A stretch of 64,000 nt of DNA from Magnetospirillum molischianum DSM 120 (GTDB taxonomy: Bacteria > Pseudomonadota > Alphaproteobacteria > Rhodospirillales > Magnetospirillaceae), in contig NZ_CAHP01000014.1 of the NCBI RefSeq assembly GCF_000294655.1, positions 1 to 64,000 on the forward strand. Direction: 5' to 3'. Below, piece after piece: positions 16,372-26,081 of this stretch. The notes under the pieces were generated by a model, which did no database searches, was not told where the DNA came from, and worked only from the letters and a program-made list of their open reading frames with translations. Within the stretch, counting starts at the first letter, position 1. Every line of letters begins with the position of its first letter. Both the position numbers and the translations under genes were made by a program.

Positions 16372-18117
16372 ATGACTTCATCGAAGTCCAGTGACACCGT
16401 GAACGAAGGCGTCTCCGCCGGTTCCGTCTCGCGTTGGGACGAATTGCGGGAAGAGCTTTCAAGCCTTCCTGATGGTGGTTTCAATATTGGCACCGCCTGT
16501 AGCGACCGCCATGTCGCCGCCGGTCACGGCGACCGGATCGCGGTGCGTTGTCTTGGCCCGAGAATGGAGCAACGAGACATCCGTTATGACGAGCTGGCCG
16601 ACAGCTCCAGCCGTCTGGCCGCCGTTTTGATCGGCCTGGGAGTCGAACCGGGCGACACCGTTGCGGTGTTGCTGCGCCGCGTCCCGGAACTGTTCGTTTC
16701 CGCCTTGGCCACGCTAAAGGCGGGCGGGGTCTATTGCCCGCTGTTCGCGACGTTCGGACCGGGGCCGATCCGCTCCCGCCTCGCTCTGGCCCAAGCCAAG
16801 GTCTTAATCGTCGCCGACGATCTATACGCCCGCAAGGTGGCGGCCAACCGTGCCGCCCTGCCCGATCTCCAGCATGTCCTGCTGGTCGGCGAGGACGGAA
16901 TCCGTACCCAGCCCGGACCGGATTGCCTGGACTTCACGACCCTGGTCGAGGCAGCCCATCCTGCCGTCCCGGTCGCAACCCGGCCCGTCGATCCCGCATT
17001 GCTGCATTTCACCAGCGGTACGACCGGCACGCCCAAAGGGGTTGTTCAGTCCCATCGCGCCATGCTGGCCCATCTGGTCACCGGGCGCGAATTGTTTGGC
17101 CTGACTCCCGACGACATCTTCTGGTGCACCGCCGATCCCGGTTGGATCACCAACACCGCTTATGGGGTGATCGCGCCGCTGGCATGCGGAGCCACGGTTC
17201 TCGCCGATGAAGCCGACATCAATCCCCGCCGCTGGTACGGCATCCTCGCCGACGAAAAAGTCACCGCCTGGTACACCACCCCCACCGCGATCCGCGCGAT
17301 GATGCGGTATGGCGCAGCACTGGCCCGGTCGTATCGCAGTAACTCGCTACGCGTTGCCGCCAGCGTCGGCGAACCGCTCAATACCGAAGCGGTGCTGTGG
17401 GGGCAAAAAGCCCTGGGCGTTCCCTTTCTCGATACGTGGTGGCAGACCGAAATCGGTTCGGTCGCGATCGCCAATTGCCCCAGCGAGACCCAGCGCCCCG
17501 GCAGCATGGGCCGGGTTCTGCCCGGCATTCAGGCGGCGGTGGTTCAACGCGAGGGATCTCATCTCGATGTGATCGAGAGTCCCGACACCATCGGTGAACT
17601 GGCGATCCGTCCGGGCTGGCCCTCGATGCTGTCCGGCTATGTCGGCAACGGCATTCTGCTGGGGGCCGGATTACACGATGGATGGTATCTGACCGGCGAT
17701 CTGGTCCGGCGCGATGCCGATGGCTTTTACTGGTTCGTCGGCCGCGCCGACGACATGATAAAATGCGGCGGACTTCAGATCGGCCCCTTCGAAGTCGAGG
17801 GGCTGCTGATGAACCATCCCGCCCTGGCCGAAGTTGGCGTCGTGGGAAAGCCCGACCTTTTGCTGCGCGAAGTCCCGGTCGCATTCGCCTCTCTCAATCC
17901 AGGGTTTCAGGCTGGAGACGCGTTGCGGGCGGAGGTTCTAACATTCGCTCGTCAGGAACTGGGAGCGGCAATGGCTCCCCGTGAATTGCACTTTATCCCC
18001 GAGCTGCCCAAGACCATTGCGGGAAAGATCATGCGCCGGGTTCTGAAAGCCAAAGCGGTCGAGGAACCGGAAGAAGCCGATCCGTTGCCCCTGTCCAGTC
18101 CATGCGGCGAGGTCTGA
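16372..18117 (+). CDS. Acetyl-CoA-synthetase-like AMP-forming acyl-CoA ligase
   Basis: ANL-superfamily enzyme of 581 residues that activates a carboxylate with ATP and CoA. The core motifs are all present: P-loop LHFTSGTTGTPKGVVQSH near residue 212, WWQTEIGSVAI, GWYLTGDLVRRDADGFYWFVGRADDMIKCGGLQIGPFEVE and the terminal LPKTIAGKIMRRVLK with the acylatable Lys near residue 552. It is closer to acetyl-CoA synthetase than to long-chain ligases but shorter (AcsA is about 650), so acetate is likely but other short acids are possible. Weak ribosome site GGGAAAA. It stands alone upstream of a histidine kinase gene on the same strand. Confidence 0.85.
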   Translation: MTSSKSSDTVNEGVSAGSVSRWDELREELSSLPDGGFNIGTACSDRHVAAGHGDRIAVRCLGPRMEQRDIRYDELADSSSRLAAVLIGLGVEPGDTVAVLLRRVPELFVSALATLKAGGVYCPLFATFGPGPIRSRLALAQAKVLIVADDLYARKVAANRAALPDLQHVLLVGEDGIRTQPGPDCLDFTTLVEAAHPAVPVATRPVDPALLHFTSGTTGTPKGVVQSHRAMLAHLVTGRELFGLTPDDIFWCTADPGWITNTAYGVIAPLACGATVLADEADINPRRWYGILADEKVTAWYTTPTAIRAMMRYGAALARSYRSNSLRVAASVGEPLNTEAVLWGQKALGVPFLDTWWQTEIGSVAIANCPSETQRPGSMGRVLPGIQAAVVQREGSHLDVIESPDTIGELAIRPGWPSMLSGYVGNGILLGAGLHDGWYLTGDLVRRDADGFYWFVGRADDMIKCGGLQIGPFEVEGLLMNHPALAEVGVVGKPDLLLREVPVAFASLNPGFQAGDALRAEVLTFARQELGAAMAPRELHFIPELPKTIAGKIMRRVLKAKAVEEPEEADPLPLSSPCGEV

Positions 18118-18211
18118 AGAGGGGCAAGTTCTTTCCCGAGTCCGACAGACTCGCTAGCATAGGTAGAGATGGCGCCGCCATAATGGACGGCGTGTCCGAT
18201 TGGAGTCCGTC

Positions 18212-20305
18212 GTGCCGCTCTCCAGCCTGCCCGTTTTGTCCGGACTACGCCGGATTTTTTCATCCCGGCAAGGCTGGCTGGTGGGATTCTGGCTGATCTG
18301 TGTCACGCTGATCGGCCTTTGGTTTCACCAATCGGCAGTGTCCGACCAGCGCAACACCTTGAAGGCGGCCGAGGCTCGCCTGAGCGCTCAGATCGAGCTG
18401 GCCAGCATTGAGATCAACGGTAAGATCGAAAGCGGCGACCTGGCTCTTCGCACCATCATCGCCCTGCTCGGAGCCAATCCGAACTGGCGTAATTTGCCGC
18501 GCGATCCGATGCTGTGGCGGATCATGAACAATATTTCGGAATCGATGATGGCCAAACCGCGTTTGGTCCTGATCGATGACAAGGGTCAGCTGCGCCTGCA
18601 CAGCCACGTTCTTAATGCCGGGTCGGTCAGCCTGACCGACCGTGATTATTTCCAGCACCACCGTGACGATCCATCGGAAGAGCCGTTCCTGGGCACGCCG
18701 GTTCGCGGCAAAATCGCCGATTCCACGGTGATTCCCTTCACTCACCGGATATCGCTGCCGGACGGCAATTTTGCCGGCGTGGTGCTGACCAGCCTCGACC
18801 CCGCGATCTATTCCGCCTTTTTCCGTTCGCTCGACCACGATAACCAGATCGTCTTCACCCTGCTGCGAGGTGATGGCATCGTCCTGGTTCGGCACCCTTC
18901 CCTAGAAGGCGCGGTCGGCAGCAAGATTGATCTTGCCGCTTTACACCCCCCTCTATCGAGTGGAGAAGCCTTCGGTTCCTCAATCACGGTCTCGCCAATG
19001 GATGGGATCGAGCGACTATCGAGCTTCCGCCGACTTGAACGTTTTGACCTGACCATCGTCGCGTCCCTGCCGGTCGAGAATGCGCTGAAGCCATGGCGAG
19101 AGCAGAACCGACGGATGGAAGTGGTCATCGCCGCTTGCATCTTTTTGATGACAGTCGCCGGACTGGTATTACTGCGCCATATGCGCGCCGAGACCGAAGC
19201 ATGGGCCCGGATCGCCGCCAGCGAAGCCGGCTTGAACCGCGCCCAGGCGGTGGCTCGGGTAGGAAGCTGGCAGGCTCATCTGCCCGAACTGTCGCTGACC
19301 TGTTCGGCAGAGGCCAGCCGCCTGTTCGCCCTGCCGATCGGGCGGTACGTTCGGGGCGAGGATGTGCTGGAGCGGATTCATCCCGAGGACCGCGAACGGG
19401 TGCTTGGTGCGGTGCGGAAGACCAGAATGGGCCACCCGCTCGATATCGAGCACAGGTTGCTAATCGACGGAACCGTGACCTGGATCAGGCTGCGGGCCGA
19501 AGTCTCGTCGCAATCTGCCGATGGCAGCGGCGAGATTCTCGGCACCGTTCAGGACATCACCGAACGTCGTCAGTCTGACGAAGCGCTCCGCCATCAGGCC
19601 GAGGAACTGGCTCGCTCGAACACTGAACTGGAACAATTCGCTTATGTCGCCAGCCATGATCTGCGCGAACCGCTGCGAATGATCGCCAGTTTCGTGGATT
19701 TGCTGGGGCGCCGCTATGGTGACCGACTGGACCAGGACGGGTTGGAGTTCATCGCCTTTGCCCGCGAAGGCGCGGCCCGGATGGATCGGCTGGTGCTCGA
19801 CCTGCTCGATTACTCGCGGATCGGCCGCATCTGCAAGCCGATGCAACAGGTCGATCTGGGCATACTGACCGAACGGGTTGTCCGTGCTCTGGCGCTGAAG
19901 ATCCACGAAAGCGAAGCGGATATCGTCCTGCCTGCCCCGCCTTTTCCGACCGTCATCGGCGATCCCGACGAATTGGTCCGACTGCTCCAGAACCTGATCG
20001 ACAACGCGATCAAGTACCGCGAACCGACCCGGCCGATCCGGGTAACGGTCGCGGCTGAACGTCGCGGCGGCGAGGTGATGCTTTCTGTCGCCGATAACGG
20101 AATCGGTATCGATCCGCAATATTACGACCGTATTTTCGGCATCTTCCAACGCCTGCACACCCGCGAGAGTTTCGAAGGCACCGGCATCGGCCTTGCCATC
20201 TGCAAGAAGATTGTCGAGCGCCATGGCGGACAGATCTGGGTCGAGTCAAAGCCGGGCGAGGGCAGCACTTTCTTCTTCACCGTACCGACGGCGGCCCCGA
20301 TCTGA
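18212..20305 (+). CDS. Membrane sensor histidine kinase with extracytoplasmic and PAS domains
   Basis: Sensor kinase of 697 residues. TM1 is at about 20-40. A PDC/Cache-like sensing domain follows, with LTDRDYFQHHRD, a typical double-Cache motif, and TM2 is at about 305-325. PAS is at about 345-455. HisKA of the phytochrome type carries ELEQFAYVASHDLREPLRMI (His near residue 480). The ATPase has NLIDNAIKYREP, DNGIGID and GTGIGLAICKKIVERHGG. GTG is chosen as start because GGAG is six bases upstream; a TTG four codons earlier is possible. No response regulator is adjacent, so the output is unknown. The next gene starts 11 bases after the stop. Confidence 0.88.
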   Translation: MPLSSLPVLSGLRRIFSSRQGWLVGFWLICVTLIGLWFHQSAVSDQRNTLKAAEARLSAQIELASIEINGKIESGDLALRTIIALLGANPNWRNLPRDPMLWRIMNNISESMMAKPRLVLIDDKGQLRLHSHVLNAGSVSLTDRDYFQHHRDDPSEEPFLGTPVRGKIADSTVIPFTHRISLPDGNFAGVVLTSLDPAIYSAFFRSLDHDNQIVFTLLRGDGIVLVRHPSLEGAVGSKIDLAALHPPLSSGEAFGSSITVSPMDGIERLSSFRRLERFDLTIVASLPVENALKPWREQNRRMEVVIAACIFLMTVAGLVLLRHMRAETEAWARIAASEAGLNRAQAVARVGSWQAHLPELSLTCSAEASRLFALPIGRYVRGEDVLERIHPEDRERVLGAVRKTRMGHPLDIEHRLLIDGTVTWIRLRAEVSSQSADGSGEILGTVQDITERRQSDEALRHQAEELARSNTELEQFAYVASHDLREPLRMIASFVDLLGRRYGDRLDQDGLEFIAFAREGAARMDRLVLDLLDYSRIGRICKPMQQVDLGILTERVVRALALKIHESEADIVLPAPPFPTVIGDPDELVRLLQNLIDNAIKYREPTRPIRVTVAAERRGGEVMLSVADNGIGIDPQYYDRIFGIFQRLHTRESFEGTGIGLAICKKIVERHGGQIWVESKPGEGSTFFFTVPTAAPI

Positions 20306-20316
20306 CGCCGCCCACA

Positions 20317-21633
20317 ATGCCCCAGCCGGTCCCGACCTCCGTCCTAATGGACTCTCGCGATGTCGTCGTCGTGGGCGGCGGCACCGCTGCTCTGTGCGCT
20401 GCGATCTCGGCCCGCCGGAAAGGCGCGACGGTCACCCTGCTCGATCAGGCCCCACCGGACCAGCGCGGCGGCAACACCCGGCATTCGCGCAATCTGCGCA
20501 TCATGCATTCCGCCCCCTCGCCACTCTTTCCTGGCAGCTACGACGAGACCGATTTTCACGCCGATCTGGTCAAGGCCGCCGAAGGCAAGGGAAATGAAGC
20601 GCTGGGGCGGATTCTGATCCGTGGCTCGGCAGAACTGCCCGACTGGTTGGCGGCACAAGGCGTAGTGTTTCAGACCATTGCCTGCGGCGGTCTGCCCTGG
20701 TCGCGCAAAACCGCCTTTTTCCTTGGCGGCGGCAAGGCGATGATCAACACCCTTTACGCCACGGCGGCCCGGCTGAGGATTATGGTTCACCATAATTGCC
20801 GCGTCACCACCCTTGCCCCCGATGGGCAGGTCTCGCTCAATGACGAGAATGGTGGCAAGCGGACAATCCGCGCCAGGGCGGTGGTGGTCGCCAGCGGCGG
20901 CTATCAGGCCAATCCGGTCTGGCTGGCCGAACGGTGGGGAGACGATGCGGCGGCACTCGTGGTGCGCGGCACCCCATTTGCCGCAGGCGATCCACTCCGC
21001 GCCCTGTTCGATCTGGGAGCCGCCAGCGTCGGCAGTCCCGGCGCCTGTCATCTTGTCGCTGTCGATGCCCGTCTGGCCGAAGCCGATGGCGGCATCGTCA
21101 CCCGCGTCGATGGGGTAGAACTGGGCATGGTCATCGACCGCGACGGAAACCGCTTTGAAGACGAAACATCGATCACCGGCCCGACCCGCTATGCCCAGTG
21201 GGGACGGCGAGTTGCCGCTCTTCCCGGCGCCATCGCTCATGCGGTGTGGGATGCCGAAGCAATCGACCGCACCCCACCCGCGATCCTGGAACCGATCCGG
21301 GCCGACAGCCTGGAGACACTGGCCGGATTACTGGCAATTCCCGTTACGACACTGGCCGCCGCCGCAACCGCTTCGGGTCGGGTCAACCAACCGCCTTTTT
21401 TCACCGTGCCGATCCGCCCCGGCATCACCTTCACCTGCCACGGCGTCAGGGTCGATGAGCGGGCCAGGGTGGTAACACCCGATGGCCTGCCGCTGGGCTG
21501 CCTTTATGCCGCGGGAATGATCATGGCTCCGAACGTGATCGGAACCGGCTATCTTGCCGGAGCGGCGTTGACCATCGGCGCGGTATTCGGTCGGATAGCG
21601 GGAGAGGAGGCGGCGAACCATGCGCTTGGATGA
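20317..21633 (+). CDS. cobZ: CobZ flavoprotein half (TcuA-like), probable precorrin-3B synthase subunit
   Basis: FAD flavoprotein of 438 residues. It has the dinucleotide motif VVVVGGGTAALCAAISARRKGA, RGGNTRHSRNLRIMH and a C-terminal FAD-binding stretch GCLYAAGMIMAPNVIGTGYLAGAALTIG. Automated annotation would call it tricarballylate dehydrogenase TcuA. Here the tcuA/tcuB pair is embedded in the cobalamin cluster and no cobG is visible. In Rhodobacter capsulatus CobZ, one polypeptide fusing TcuA- and TcuB-like parts makes precorrin-3B. I therefore read these genes as a split CobZ. Neither ATG (this one or one ten codons in) has a good ribosome site. Confidence 0.72.
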   Translation: MPQPVPTSVLMDSRDVVVVGGGTAALCAAISARRKGATVTLLDQAPPDQRGGNTRHSRNLRIMHSAPSPLFPGSYDETDFHADLVKAAEGKGNEALGRILIRGSAELPDWLAAQGVVFQTIACGGLPWSRKTAFFLGGGKAMINTLYATAARLRIMVHHNCRVTTLAPDGQVSLNDENGGKRTIRARAVVVASGGYQANPVWLAERWGDDAAALVVRGTPFAAGDPLRALFDLGAASVGSPGACHLVAVDARLAEADGGIVTRVDGVELGMVIDRDGNRFEDETSITGPTRYAQWGRRVAALPGAIAHAVWDAEAIDRTPPAILEPIRADSLETLAGLLAIPVTTLAAAATASGRVNQPPFFTVPIRPGITFTCHGVRVDERARVVTPDGLPLGCLYAAGMIMAPNVIGTGYLAGAALTIGAVFGRIAGEEAANHALG

Positions 21634-22696
21634 CCCGCACGAAGAAGCGCGGCGGGTACTCCGGCTGTGCAACGTCTGCAATTACTGCAACGGTTATTGC
21701 GAGATGTTTCGCGCCGCCGAGCGTCACCGCACCTTCAGCGATGGCGAACTCGCCACCCTCGCCCATCTTTGCCACAACTGTCGCAATTGCTGGCAAGCCT
21801 GCCAATATGCTCCGCCACATCCCTTTGCCGTCAATGTTCCCCTGGTCCTGGCCGAGCTGCGCCTGCTGTCGCAGGCCGAACTGGCGTGGCCGCGCCCACT
21901 CGGCCATCTCGGTCTGCTGTCACTGGTGGTGACCCTGCTGCCTCCGTTGCTGGTGCTGCTGCTGGTGCCGATAGAGGTTCTGTTCGCCGCCCATGCGGGA
22001 CCGGGTGCCTTTTATCGGGTGATCCCGTGGAGCGTGATGAGTCTGGCGGCCGCCCTTCCGCTCGGCTGGTCAGCGCTGGCGCTGGCGGTAGGACTCGTCC
22101 GGTTCTGGCGTGCTGGGGGCAACAGCACCGGAGCTGAAATGCGGGCAGCCGCTCCAGAAGCCATCCGCGACGCGATTCTGTTACGCAATCTCGACGGTGG
22201 CGGGGCCGGATGCGACGATGGCAATGGTCCCCTGTCATTCCGGCGTAAGTACGCTCACCATCTGGTCTTCGCCGGTTTCCTGCTTTGCCTGGCTTCGACT
22301 TCGGTTGCGACGGTCTATCACCACCTGCTCGGACTGGAAGCGCCCTATCCCATGCTCAGCCTCCCCGTCGTTCTGGGCAGCCTGGGCGGAGTGGGCCTGA
22401 TTGCCGGATCTCTTGGATTGCTGGCACTAAAGCGCGGGGCCGATCCTGCTCCGATTGCCCCGGCAGCGCAGGAATCCGGCCAGTTGCTGTTGCTTCAGCT
22501 TCTGGCGATGGCGGCAAGCGGTCTTCTCTTGCTGGCCTTGCGAGATGGCCCGGCGATGGGCATTCTCCTCGCCCTGCATTTGGGGACAGTGCTCAGCTTT
22601 TTCGTTGCCCTGCCCCATGGCAAGTTCGCCCATGCCCCCTACCGCGCCGCCGCCTTGCTGCGGGCCGCTCTGGAGCGACGGAACAATGAACGTTGA
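21620..22696 (+). CDS. CobZ iron-sulfur/membrane half (TcuB-like)
   Basis: Product of 358 residues. The N-terminal domain carries two cysteine clusters, RLCNVCNYCNGYCEMF and LCHNCRNCWQACQYAPPH, as in a two-[4Fe-4S] electron-transfer domain. About five to six membrane helices then follow, with histidines that could bind b-type haem (YAHHLVFAGF, VYHHLLGLE). This matches TcuB and the C-terminal half of R. capsulatus CobZ, which holds haem and Fe-S centres. GGAGAGGAGG lies upstream of the ATG. It overlaps the flavoprotein gene by 14 bases and cobK by 11, indicating one operon and one complex. Together they likely reoxidise or shuttle electrons for precorrin-2 oxidation. Confidence 0.75.
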   Translation: MRLDDPHEEARRVLRLCNVCNYCNGYCEMFRAAERHRTFSDGELATLAHLCHNCRNCWQACQYAPPHPFAVNVPLVLAELRLLSQAELAWPRPLGHLGLLSLVVTLLPPLLVLLLVPIEVLFAAHAGPGAFYRVIPWSVMSLAAALPLGWSALALAVGLVRFWRAGGNSTGAEMRAAAPEAIRDAILLRNLDGGGAGCDDGNGPLSFRRKYAHHLVFAGFLLCLASTSVATVYHHLLGLEAPYPMLSLPVVLGSLGGVGLIAGSLGLLALKRGADPAPIAPAAQESGQLLLLQLLAMAASGLLLLALRDGPAMGILLALHLGTVLSFFVALPHGKFAHAPYRAAALLRAALERRNNER

Positions 22697-23438
22697 GGTT
22701 TTGATTCTCGGCGGGACCACCGAGGGCTATGCCCTCGCCGCCGCCCTGGCCGACCATCCCCGATTCACGCCGGTTTCCTCGCTGGCGGGGCGCACCGCCA
22801 GCCCGCGCAGCCCCGCCGGAGAGGTCCGCATCGGAGGATTTGGCGGCCCGGACGGGCTGGAAGCATGGCTGCGCGCCCGCCCGACGATAGCGGCGATCAT
22901 CGATTCCACCCATCCGTTCGCCTCGCGGATGGGATGGAACGCCGCCACTGCCTGCGCCGCCCGCGCCTTGCCGCTGCTGCGGCTGGAACGACCGGCCTGG
23001 CGCGCTGTCCCTGGCGATTTATGGGATGAAGTCGAGGATTGGGAACAGGCCGCCGCCCTTGTTTCCGCCCGGTCACGGCGGGTGCTGCTGGCACTAGGGC
23101 GTCAGGAGTTGGAGCCGTTCGCAAGACTCGACACGATCCGTTTCCTGATCCGCTCGGTCGAACGCCCCGAACCGATGCCCGCTTTCGCCCAGGCGGAGAT
23201 CCTGCTGGCGCGGGGACCGTTCGGATTGGAAGACGAACGTGCCTTGCTGTCCTCGCACGAAATCGACACCATCGTCTGCAAGAACAGCGGCGGCACCGCG
23301 ACCGAATCCAAGCTTGCCGCCGCCCGCGAACTGGGGGTGCGGGTGGTAATGCGCCGCCGTCCGCGCCGCCCCGACCTCCCTAATGTCGCGACCGTGGCCG
23401 AAGCGGTGGCGTGGCTGGAAACGATCAGTCCGGGCTGA
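22686..23438 (+). CDS. cobK: Precorrin-6A reductase
   Basis: NADPH-dependent reductase of 250 residues converting precorrin-6A to precorrin-6B. It opens with a Rossmann motif LILGGTTEGYALAAALA, has the conserved DSTHPFASRMGWNA, LLRLERPAW, LARGPFGLEDE and KNSGGTATESKLAAAREL. The chosen ATG lies inside the end of the preceding gene; the frame is open further upstream, but that part is shadow. Its stop overlaps the stop of cobJ on the opposite strand by 14 bases. Confidence 0.92.
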   Translation: MNVEVLILGGTTEGYALAAALADHPRFTPVSSLAGRTASPRSPAGEVRIGGFGGPDGLEAWLRARPTIAAIIDSTHPFASRMGWNAATACAARALPLLRLERPAWRAVPGDLWDEVEDWEQAAALVSARSRRVLLALGRQELEPFARLDTIRFLIRSVERPEPMPAFAQAEILLARGPFGLEDERALLSSHEIDTIVCKNSGGTATESKLAAARELGVRVVMRRRPRRPDLPNVATVAEAVAWLETISPG

Positions 23439-24627
23439 CGCCGTACCAACGTGGAGTATAGACCCACGTTCCCCCGCCGGATCGGGGGAATGACCGAGTG
23501 GTCGAGGACCCGACGATCACCACCGTCCGCATATCGACCATATCGGGGCGCAGGTCGCCCAGGGTAACGACAATCGTCCGCTCACCGGGGCGACCGACAT
23601 CGCGCCCCAACACCACTGGCGTCGCGGGATCGCGGTGACGGCGCAGCAGGTCAATCGCCTCTCCCAACTGCCACGGCCGGGCGATTGAAATCGGGTTATA
23701 AAGCGCCAAAACCAGATCGGCCGTCGCCGCATGATCGAGCCGACTGAGAATCACCGGCCAGGGCTTCAGATTGTCGGACAGAGAAATCGTACAGAAATCG
23801 TGCCCGAGCGGCGCACCGGCGCGAGCCGCCGCCGCCTGAGCGGCGGAAATACCGGGCAGGATCACCAGTTCGACATCGCTATGCCAGGACGGCTCGTCCG
23901 ACAGATGCAGAGCCTCCAACACCGCCGTCGCCATCGCGAAGATACCGGGATCGCCCGACGACACAACGACAACATCCTCGCCAGCGGCAGCCAGGGCAAA
24001 AGCGTGGCGGGCGCGGTCCATCTCGACCCGGTTATCCGAGGAATGGATGATCTGATCCGGCCGGAACGGCCCGGCCATTCGGACATAGGTCTCGTAGCCG
24101 ATGATGTGACGGGCACGGCGCAATTCCTCGCGCACTTCGGGAGCCATCAGCCCGCTTCCGCCCGGTCCCAGCCCGATCACCGCCAATCGTCCCTGCCGCC
24201 GCACCGGCGATACAGGACGACACACCCCCTCGTCCTCGTCGGACGAGGTAAAGGCCGGCACGGTTCCCAGAGACGCACCGACGACCCGCGACAGAGCAAC
24301 CGCCCCCCGGCGCAGCCCCAGCAGCGGCACCACCGCACTGCCATCCTCGGCCACCGCCAGCACCGGCGGTTCGGCCTGCCCCTCCCCCAACAGCGGCCCC
24401 AGGGCGCGGATTACCGTTCCGGCCGCGCACAGAGCGATAATGGGAACGTCGCGCCGGTACAGATCGCGTAAGGCGGCTTCGATCGAATCGTGACGGATCT
24501 CCGCATCATCGACCGGCCCAGCCAGCCCACGGATCGCCGCATCGGGACAACCGGCACGGATTCGCCGCGCCGTTTCCAGCCCTTCCGGGCCGAGGCAAAG
24601 AATGGCTGGGGCCAGCACCGACTCCAT
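23425..24627 (-). CDS. cobJ: Precorrin-3B C17-methyltransferase with degenerate CbiG-like N-terminus
   Basis: SAM-dependent methyltransferase of 400 residues. Residues 150-400 are CobJ/CbiH: VIGLGPGGSGLMAPE, YVRMAGP, SSGDPGIFAMA, PGISAAQAAAARAGAPLGHDF, LALYNP and VVLGRDVGRPGE. Residues 1-140 resemble CbiG (ALGPLLGEGQAEPPVLAVAEDGS), but its usual GGAN-type motif is degenerate (GLRRGAVALSR), as expected in an aerobic pathway where CbiG lactone opening is not needed. The start fits the TGATG overlap with cobI, with GGGAGG just upstream; two ATGs lie a few codons earlier. It is the last gene of cobH-cobI-cobJ. Confidence 0.9.
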   Translation of the reverse strand: MESVLAPAILCLGPEGLETARRIRAGCPDAAIRGLAGPVDDAEIRHDSIEAALRDLYRRDVPIIALCAAGTVIRALGPLLGEGQAEPPVLAVAEDGSAVVPLLGLRRGAVALSRVVGASLGTVPAFTSSDEDEGVCRPVSPVRRQGRLAVIGLGPGGSGLMAPEVREELRRARHIIGYETYVRMAGPFRPDQIIHSSDNRVEMDRARHAFALAAAGEDVVVVSSGDPGIFAMATAVLEALHLSDEPSWHSDVELVILPGISAAQAAAARAGAPLGHDFCTISLSDNLKPWPVILSRLDHAATADLVLALYNPISIARPWQLGEAIDLLRRHRDPATPVVLGRDVGRPGERTIVVTLGDLRPDMVDMRTVVIVGSSTTRSFPRSGGGTWVYTPRWYGVSPD

Positions 24628-25361
24628 CATGCCTCCCATCGAGGACCAGGGACCAGGATCATTGCGAAATAAGGTACCGTATCGGGGTCCACAGCCGCCA
24701 GAGGTTCTATCCGTTGATTTTCCATCGTCGCCCGCTCGACGTACAAGGCGCGGTCAAGCAATCCGAGATCGGCAACGACCTTGCGCGCCTTGGTGAAATT
24801 GGTCCCAAGCTTCATGATCGCGGCGGCCTCGGTATCGCCCAGGCGACGCTTCAACTCTTCCTCGGGCAGCACGCCCGACAGCACGGTCAGGGTCTGGTTG
24901 CGATAGACCAGCGGCGCGCCCAGCACCGAAGCGCACGCCAGCATCGAACAGACTCCCGGCACCACTTCAGTTTCGTAGCGGTCGGCCAGACGGTCATGCA
25001 GGTACATGAACGAGCCGTAGAAGAACGGGTCGCCCTCGCAGATTGCGGCAACGTCACGCCCGGCATCGAGATGGGCCGCGACCTCTTCGGCCGATTCGTC
25101 ATAAAACGCGCGCATCGCCGTCTCGTAATTGAACGGCGGCGGCATTTTCTCGGTGGTCACCGGATAGATCAGCGGCAGCAATATCTGCGACGGATCGAGA
25201 TGGGCTTCGACAATCGTCAAAGCGTTGCCCTTGCGGCCCTTCGCCGCCGGATAGGCCACCACCTGCGATGTGCGCAGAAGCCGCAGCGCCTTCAGCGTAA
25301 TCAGTTCAGGATCGCCGGGGCCGACCCCCAGACCGAACAGACGTCCCTTCGCCTCCGACAT
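24627..25361 (-). CDS. cobI: Precorrin-2 C20-methyltransferase
   Basis: SAM-dependent tetrapyrrole methylase of 244 residues making precorrin-3A. The signature [22 protein letters not shown] starts the protein, followed by [17 protein letters not shown] and [20 protein letters not shown], the SAM-binding loops. Start and stop overlap its neighbours (TAATG with cobH, TGATG with cobJ), so the three are translated in sequence. Confidence 0.93.
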   Translation of the reverse strand: MSEAKGRLFGLGVGPGDPELITLKALRLLRTSQVVAYPAAKGRKGNALTIVEAHLDPSQILLPLIYPVTTEKMPPPFNYETAMRAFYDESAEEVAAHLDAGRDVAAICEGDPFFYGSFMYLHDRLADRYETEVVPGVCSMLACASVLGAPLVYRNQTLTVLSGVLPEEELKRRLGDTEAAAIMKLGTNFTKARKVVADLGLLDRALYVERATMENQRIEPLAAVDPDTVPYFAMILVPGPRWEA

Positions 25362-25987
25362 TATTCTTGCTCCGAGGCCAGCGCATTGATCGCCGCCGCC
25401 ACCATCGCGCTGCCGCCACGACGGCCACGCACCACCACGAACGGAACGCCCCGGCTGTTCTCGGCCAGCGCATCCTTGGACTCGGCCGCGCCGACATAGC
25501 CGACGGGAATACCCAGGATCAGGGCCGGTTTCGGCGCCCCCTCATCGATCATTTCCAACAAGTGGAACAAAGCGGTTGGCGCGTTTCCGACCGCCACCAC
25601 CGCGCCACCCAGTCGCGGCCGCCACAATTCCAGCGCCGCGGCCGAACGGGTGGTGCCCATCGCCTTGGCCAGATCGGCAACCTTGGGGTCGTTCAGGGTA
25701 CAGATCACATCGTTCCCGGCGGGCAGACGGGCGCGAGTGATGCCTTCGGCCACCATCCGGCAATCGCACAGAATCGGCGCTCCGGCCAGTAGAGCAGCGC
25801 GTCCGGCCGCGCCTGCTCCTTCGGAAAAGCGCAGATCGTCAACGATGTCCGGCATCCCGCAGGAATGGGCGACGCGAACCGCCAGCTTTTCCAGGTCGGC
25901 GGGAATCCGGGACAGATCGGCCTCGGATCGGATAATGGCGAAAGACTGACGATAGATGTCTTGGGCGTCGCGGGTATAGTCGACCAT
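25361..25987 (-). CDS. cobH: Precorrin-8X methylmutase
   Basis: Isomerase of 208 residues that moves the C11 methyl to C12, giving hydrogenobyrinate. [18 protein letters not shown] contains the catalytic His; later [27 protein letters not shown] and [16 protein letters not shown] are family signatures. Two ATGs in a row follow AGGAG; the second has the better spacing. It heads cobH-cobI-cobJ, divergent from the cobL unit about 90 bases upstream (small ORF) or 180 bases upstream (cobL). Confidence 0.92.
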   Translation of the reverse strand: MVDYTRDAQDIYRQSFAIIRSEADLSRIPADLEKLAVRVAHSCGMPDIVDDLRFSEGAGAAGRAALLAGAPILCDCRMVAEGITRARLPAGNDVICTLNDPKVADLAKAMGTTRSAAALELWRPRLGGAVVAVGNAPTALFHLLEMIDEGAPKPALILGIPVGYVGAAESKDALAENSRGVPFVVVRGRRGGSAMVAAAINALASEQE

Positions 25988-26081
25988 CATGCTCCTGGAC
26001 TTTTAAAAGCCGCTACCTGTTCCCTTTTTGGCCCCAAGGAGCCCTGGCGGTGGCGCACTCATACACCAAAGGAGGGGGCCG

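Noticed and set aside
20317-22696. Tricarballylate catabolism (tcuAB)
   Set aside because: No tcuC transporter or tcuR regulator nearby; the overlaps with cobK favour CobZ. Kept as the alternative.
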